From assembly GCA_913054115.1 (NCBI GenBank), contig CAJXIS010000128.1:1-6534 (forward strand): a stretch of DNA of 6,534 nt, in the 5' to 3' direction. Origin of the DNA: an uncultured Acidimicrobiaceae bacterium. Lineage in GTDB: Bacteria > Actinomycetota > Acidimicrobiia > Acidimicrobiales > MedAcidi-G1. The notes beneath the pieces are model-generated. The model was not told the origin of the DNA. It ran no database searches and saw nothing but the letters and a program-made list of their open reading frames with translations. Below, piece after piece: positions 4,172 to 6,534 of the stretch (within the stretch, counting starts at the first letter, position 1; each line of letters starts with the position of its first letter). Made by a program: the position numbers and the translations under genes.

Positions 4172-5536
4172 TCAGGTGCTGTCGGCAGCCGTCCCGGATC
4201 CAAGCCTCGCCCGGGCCACCTCGATGCGCCGCAGGACCTCGGAGCGTTCCATGCACTCGGCCATGGTCTCGAACAGCGGCGGGCCGACCGTGCGTCCGGT
4301 CACCGCCACGCGGACCGGCGCCTGGGCCTTGCCCAACTTGAGCCCCAGGCCCTCGCCCACCTCGAACACGGCGCCCTTGACCGCCTCGGCCTCCCATGGA
4401 CAGTCGGCCAGCGCCCTCGCTGCGCCTTCGAGCATCTCGGCGGCCAGGGGTCCGTCGACCATCACCTTCTGCCACGAGTCCGGGTCGTCGACCGGGTCGT
4501 CGAGGAACAGAAAGTCGACGAAGCGCACCACGTCGCCGAGCGTGCGCAACTTCTCCTGGACCAGGTCGACCATGCGATCGAAGATGCCCTCGTCGAAGCG
4601 TTCGGGAGACCAGGGCGCATCGGCCAGCCACGGGCCGACCCGTTCGACGAAGTCGGGCTTGGCGAGGCCCCGGAGGTGAGTGGCGTTGACGTGCTCGAGC
4701 TTGCGGAGGTCAAAAAAGGCGGCGGCCTTGTTGACGTCCTCGATGCGGAACAGGTCGACGATCTCTCCGATCGGCCGGACCTCGACGTCGTCGGGCGGGC
4801 CCCAGCCCAGCAGGGCGAGGTAGTTGACCATCGCCTCCGGCAGGTAGCCGCGGTCGCGGAAGTCGCCCATCGCCACGTCGTCGCGCCGCTTGGACAACTT
4901 CTGGCGGGACTCGTTGACCAGCAGCGGCAGGTGGGCGTAGGTCGGGTGTGGTGCGCCGATTGCGTCGAGCAGCAGGAGCACCTTGGGCACGCCCGAGAGG
5001 AGGTCCTCGCCGCGGATGGCGTGGGTGATGTCCATGTCAGCGTCGTCGACGGCGTTGGCCAACAGGAACATCGGCGACCCGTTCGAGCGCCAGATGACGA
5101 AGTCCTCGAGGTCGGAGGTGTCGAACGAGACCTCGCCACGGACGATGTCGTCGAAGGCCACGATGCGGCCCTCGGGCATCCGGAAACGGACGGCCAGCCC
5201 GTCGGACAGCGTCGTGCCCCCGACCTCGTGGTTGTCGGCGTCGCAGAGGTAGGCGAGGTCGCGGGCCAACAGGTCCTCGACCACCGCACGATGGCGGTCC
5301 CGCCGTTCGGACTGGTAGTAGGGGCCCTCGTCCCAGTCGAGGCCGAGCCACTCGAGCTCGGCGAGCAGCGCCGAGGTCAACTCGGGACGGTTGCGCTCGG
5401 CGTCCGTGTCCTCGATCCGCAGCACGAACGTGCCGCCCGTCGAGCGGGCGTGCAGCCAGTTGAACAGCGCCGTGCGGGCGCTGCCGACATGGAGATAGCC
5501 CGTCGGAGACGGGGCGAACCTGACTCGGTGCGTCAC
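4172..5536 (-). CDS. gltX: Glutamyl-tRNA synthetase, probably non-discriminating, with a shortened acceptor-binding insertion
   Basis: This 454-residue class I synthetase attaches glutamate to tRNA-Glu and, in organisms using GatCAB, also to tRNA-Gln. The catalytic core starts HRVRFAPSPTGYLHVGSART, with HVGS (16-19) as the HIGH motif. Next come VLRIEDTD (38-45), the GLDWDEGP region (65-72) and KLSKR (213-217) as the KMSKS loop. The C-terminal helical anticodon-binding domain ends with LGLKLGKAQAPVRVAVTG. KLSKR lies roughly 25-30 residues earlier than in E. coli or Thermus GltX. The gap is after AYLCDADNHEVGG (95-107), where other enzymes have the zinc-binding or equivalent insertion. Only one of its cysteines remains (C98). 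The frame stays open upstream, but GTG 5536 begins at the family N-terminus, 7 nt after a TACCCT box. Its tRNAs follow directly. Confidence 0.95.
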   Translation of the reverse strand: MTHRVRFAPSPTGYLHVGSARTALFNWLHARSTGGTFVLRIEDTDAERNRPELTSALLAELEWLGLDWDEGPYYQSERRDRHRAVVEDLLARDLAYLCDADNHEVGGTTLSDGLAVRFRMPEGRIVAFDDIVRGEVSFDTSDLEDFVIWRSNGSPMFLLANAVDDADMDITHAIRGEDLLSGVPKVLLLLDAIGAPHPTYAHLPLLVNESRQKLSKRRDDVAMGDFRDRGYLPEAMVNYLALLGWGPPDDVEVRPIGEIVDLFRIEDVNKAAAFFDLRKLEHVNATHLRGLAKPDFVERVGPWLADAPWSPERFDEGIFDRMVDLVQEKLRTLGDVVRFVDFLFLDDPVDDPDSWQKVMVDGPLAAEMLEGAARALADCPWEAEAVKGAVFEVGEGLGLKLGKAQAPVRVAVTGRTVGPPLFETMAECMERSEVLRRIEVARARLGSGTAADST

Positions 5537-5543
5537 CGGGCGC

Positions 5544-5549
5544 AGGGTA
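5544..5549 (-). promoter_or_regulatory. -10 box TACCCT of gltX, leaderless geometry
   Basis: TACCCT on the minus strand ends 7 nt before the GTG at 5536, inside the 35-nt gap after the TetR-type gene. There is no Shine-Dalgarno. It suggests that gltX has its own promoter rather than depending on read-through. Confidence 0.5.
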
Positions 5550-5571
5550 GCGGCGAGCGCTGTGAGGCGGC

Positions 5572-6240
5572 TCAGCCGACGATGGCGTGGCGCAGGATGC
5601 CCGCCACCGTGGCCACGAGGACGTCGTGGTCGACGCCCCACCGCTCGAGCCCCGGCCGATGGTTGGCGACGTGGGCCAGCATGGCGATGACGACGCCGGC
5701 GGTTGCCCTTGGATCCATGTCGCTGCCGTACTGCTCGACCAGTTCCATGAGGGCTTCGGTGGCGCCGTTGAGGAGCCAGGTCCGCAGGTCGCGGAAGCGG
5801 AAGTCGCCCTCCATCGATGCCAGGTCGAGCACCTTGAGGATCGCCCGGTGGTCGGTCCAGAAGGTGAGGAACCCATCGACCACCTCGAAGGCGGCGCCGT
5901 CTGGGTCGCCCGACCAGTCGCGACCCTTGATCAGGAACTGCAGTTCCTCGTGCCATGCCTCGGTCAGGACCGCCGCCTGGACGAGGACAGCCGATTCGGC
6001 GTCCGGGAAGTACTGGTAGAAGGTGGCTGGCGAGGTGCCGGCGGCGCGGGCGATGTCGATGACCTTGAGATCCCGGTAGCCGCACGACCCCAGCTGCTCG
6101 GCGGTCGCGTCGAGGAGCCGTTGCCGGGTGGCGAGTCCGCGGCGTCCCGGCATGCGGCCGTCGGCGGCCCGTTCGTCGAGCCCTACGACGAGATCCTCGC
6201 CGGGACCGGACTCCGTGTCACTCGTCGGGTCGTCGCTCAT
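5572..6240 (-). CDS. TetR/AcrR-family transcriptional regulator
   Basis: This 222-residue protein has the family's N-terminal DNA-binding domain at about residues 37-83: TRQRLLDATAEQL, then KVIDIARAAGTSPATFYQYF, with the signature TFYQYFPDAESAV ending the recognition region. The helical remainder (about 85-222) would bind a ligand and dimerise; it includes HRAILKVLDLASMEGDFRFRDLR. About 34 acidic, probably disordered residues precede the domain. An internal ATG (residue 30) is possible, but TACAGT 6 nt before ATG 6240 favours the longer form as a leaderless message. A perfect 15-bp palindrome lies 15 nt upstream, so it probably represses itself and perhaps the preceding family III CoA-transferase gene on the same strand. 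Several TetR regulators near CoA-linked genes sense acyl-CoAs, but the ligand here is unknown. Confidence 0.92.
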   Translation of the reverse strand: MSDDPTSDTESGPGEDLVVGLDERAADGRMPGRRGLATRQRLLDATAEQLGSCGYRDLKVIDIARAAGTSPATFYQYFPDAESAVLVQAAVLTEAWHEELQFLIKGRDWSGDPDGAAFEVVDGFLTFWTDHRAILKVLDLASMEGDFRFRDLRTWLLNGATEALMELVEQYGSDMDPRATAGVVIAMLAHVANHRPGLERWGVDHDVLVATVAGILRHAIVG

Positions 6241-6246
6241 GCGACC

Positions 6247-6252
6247 ACTGTA
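6247..6252 (-). promoter_or_regulatory. -10 box TACAGT of the TetR-type gene, leaderless geometry
   Basis: TACAGT on the minus strand ends 6 nt before the ATG at 6240. There is no Shine-Dalgarno. The palindrome at 6256-6270 lies just upstream in the spacer, so a bound repressor would cover this promoter. Confidence 0.55.
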
Positions 6253-6255
6253 GGC

Positions 6256-6270
6256 CTGACGGTCCGTCAG
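6256..6270. promoter_or_regulatory. Palindromic operator, probably for the TetR-type regulator
   Basis: CTGACGG-T-CCGTCAG is a perfect 7+1+7 palindrome, the size and symmetry of TetR-family operators. It overlaps the stop codon of the upstream CoA-transferase gene (TGA, complement of 6267-6269) and the promoter spacer of the regulator gene. Confidence 0.7.
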
Positions 6271-6534
6271 ATAAGTACGTGGGCGCTGTCGAACCCGAGG
6301 TCAGCCGCCGGCGCCCCGACGGGCCGGGCCCTCGGCGCTGCGGCGTGCAGTTGCCGGTACCCGGCCGGAACCGGTCCGCCCCGTGCCAACCACCGGGCCA
6401 CGCCGGCCAGCGGCACGTCGAGCAGCACGCCCCGACCGTCGTCGAGGGCGGCGAGCACGGCCGCCGCAGCCACCAGGCCCGTCGCCGGATCGGCGACGGC
6501 GTCGGCCACGAAGGCGAGCGGGCCCTCGAGGAAC
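6267..6534 (-). CDS. Family III CoA-transferase (CaiB/BaiF type), C-terminal part only
   Basis: The minus-strand frame is open from the right edge to the TGA at 6267, about 89 residues. It starts FLEGPLAFVADAVADPATG and continues LVAAAAVLAALDDGRG, then VLLDVPLAGVARWLA. This matches the conserved region of CaiB/BaiF CoA-transferases (the ADPATGL...AAL...GRG...DV pattern), and the tail ending with an APA...G...AHVL motif fits the family C-terminus. These enzymes move CoA between organic acids or acyl-CoAs. The substrate cannot be told from this part, and the catalytic aspartate lies outside the window. A GTG at 6509 is in frame, but conserved sequence continues before it, so it is not the start. 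It lies 26 nt upstream of the TetR-type gene, same strand. Confidence 0.75.
   Translation of the reverse strand, partial: FLEGPLAFVADAVADPATGLVAAAAVLAALDDGRGVLLDVPLAGVARWLARGGPVPAGYRQLHAAAPRARPVGAPAADLGFDSAHVLI

Noticed and set aside
5537..6085. Upstream extension of the gltX frame to 6085
   Set aside because: It overlaps the TetR-type gene on the same strand in another frame and shows no family-like sequence; GltX begins at GTG 5536.
1..6534. CRISPR array, toxin-antitoxin, restriction or other defence system
   Set aside because: No spaced repeats and no recognisable defence genes are present; apart from the integrase and att region the genes are ordinary chromosomal families.

Overview
The window is GC-rich, tightly packed bacterial chromosome that reads as a high-GC actinobacterium, perhaps Acidimicrobiia-like. 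The reasons are the composition, TAnnnT -10 boxes placed 6-8 nt before start codons with no Shine-Dalgarno (leaderless genes), and gltX sitting beside tRNA-Gln and tRNA-Glu. The lineage is an inference; no marker gene was compared.

Layout. (1) 1-1099, minus strand: a tyrosine recombinase running off the left edge with all its catalytic residues in view. It has no stop codon inside the window. (2) 1100-1318: a region rich in inverted repeats, then a tRNA-Pro(TGG) whose body and 3' end are good but whose first three acceptor positions do not pair. This is probably the junction between an integrated element to the left and the host chromosome to the right. (3) 1376-1696: a small two-helix membrane protein. 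(4) 1739-2858: a divergent pair, an Lrp/AsnC-type regulator and a LysE-type amino-acid exporter, sharing an 82-nt intergenic region with a dyad over the regulator start. (5) 2859-3154: an intergenic stretch with strong, partly mutually exclusive hairpins. (6) 3155-3760: a histidine-phosphatase (phosphoglycerate mutase-like) enzyme. (7) 3836-5536, minus strand: gltX followed by tRNA-Gln(CTG) and tRNA-Glu(CTC). (8) 5572-6534, minus strand: a TetR-type regulator with a perfect palindromic operator, preceded by the end of a CaiB-type (family III) CoA-transferase gene cut by the right edge.

How the parts fit. The Lrp/LysE pair looks like amino-acid-responsive export control. The gltX block puts a glutamyl-tRNA synthetase beside the tRNAs it probably charges; in most actinobacteria this enzyme also glutamylates tRNA-Gln before amidation by GatCAB. 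The left part is accessory DNA inserted beside a tRNA; the rest looks like ordinary core chromosome. No CRISPR array, defence system or clearly new system is visible. The most interesting points are the tRNA-Pro junction, the shortened GltX acceptor-binding insertion, and four or five genes with leaderless promoter geometry.
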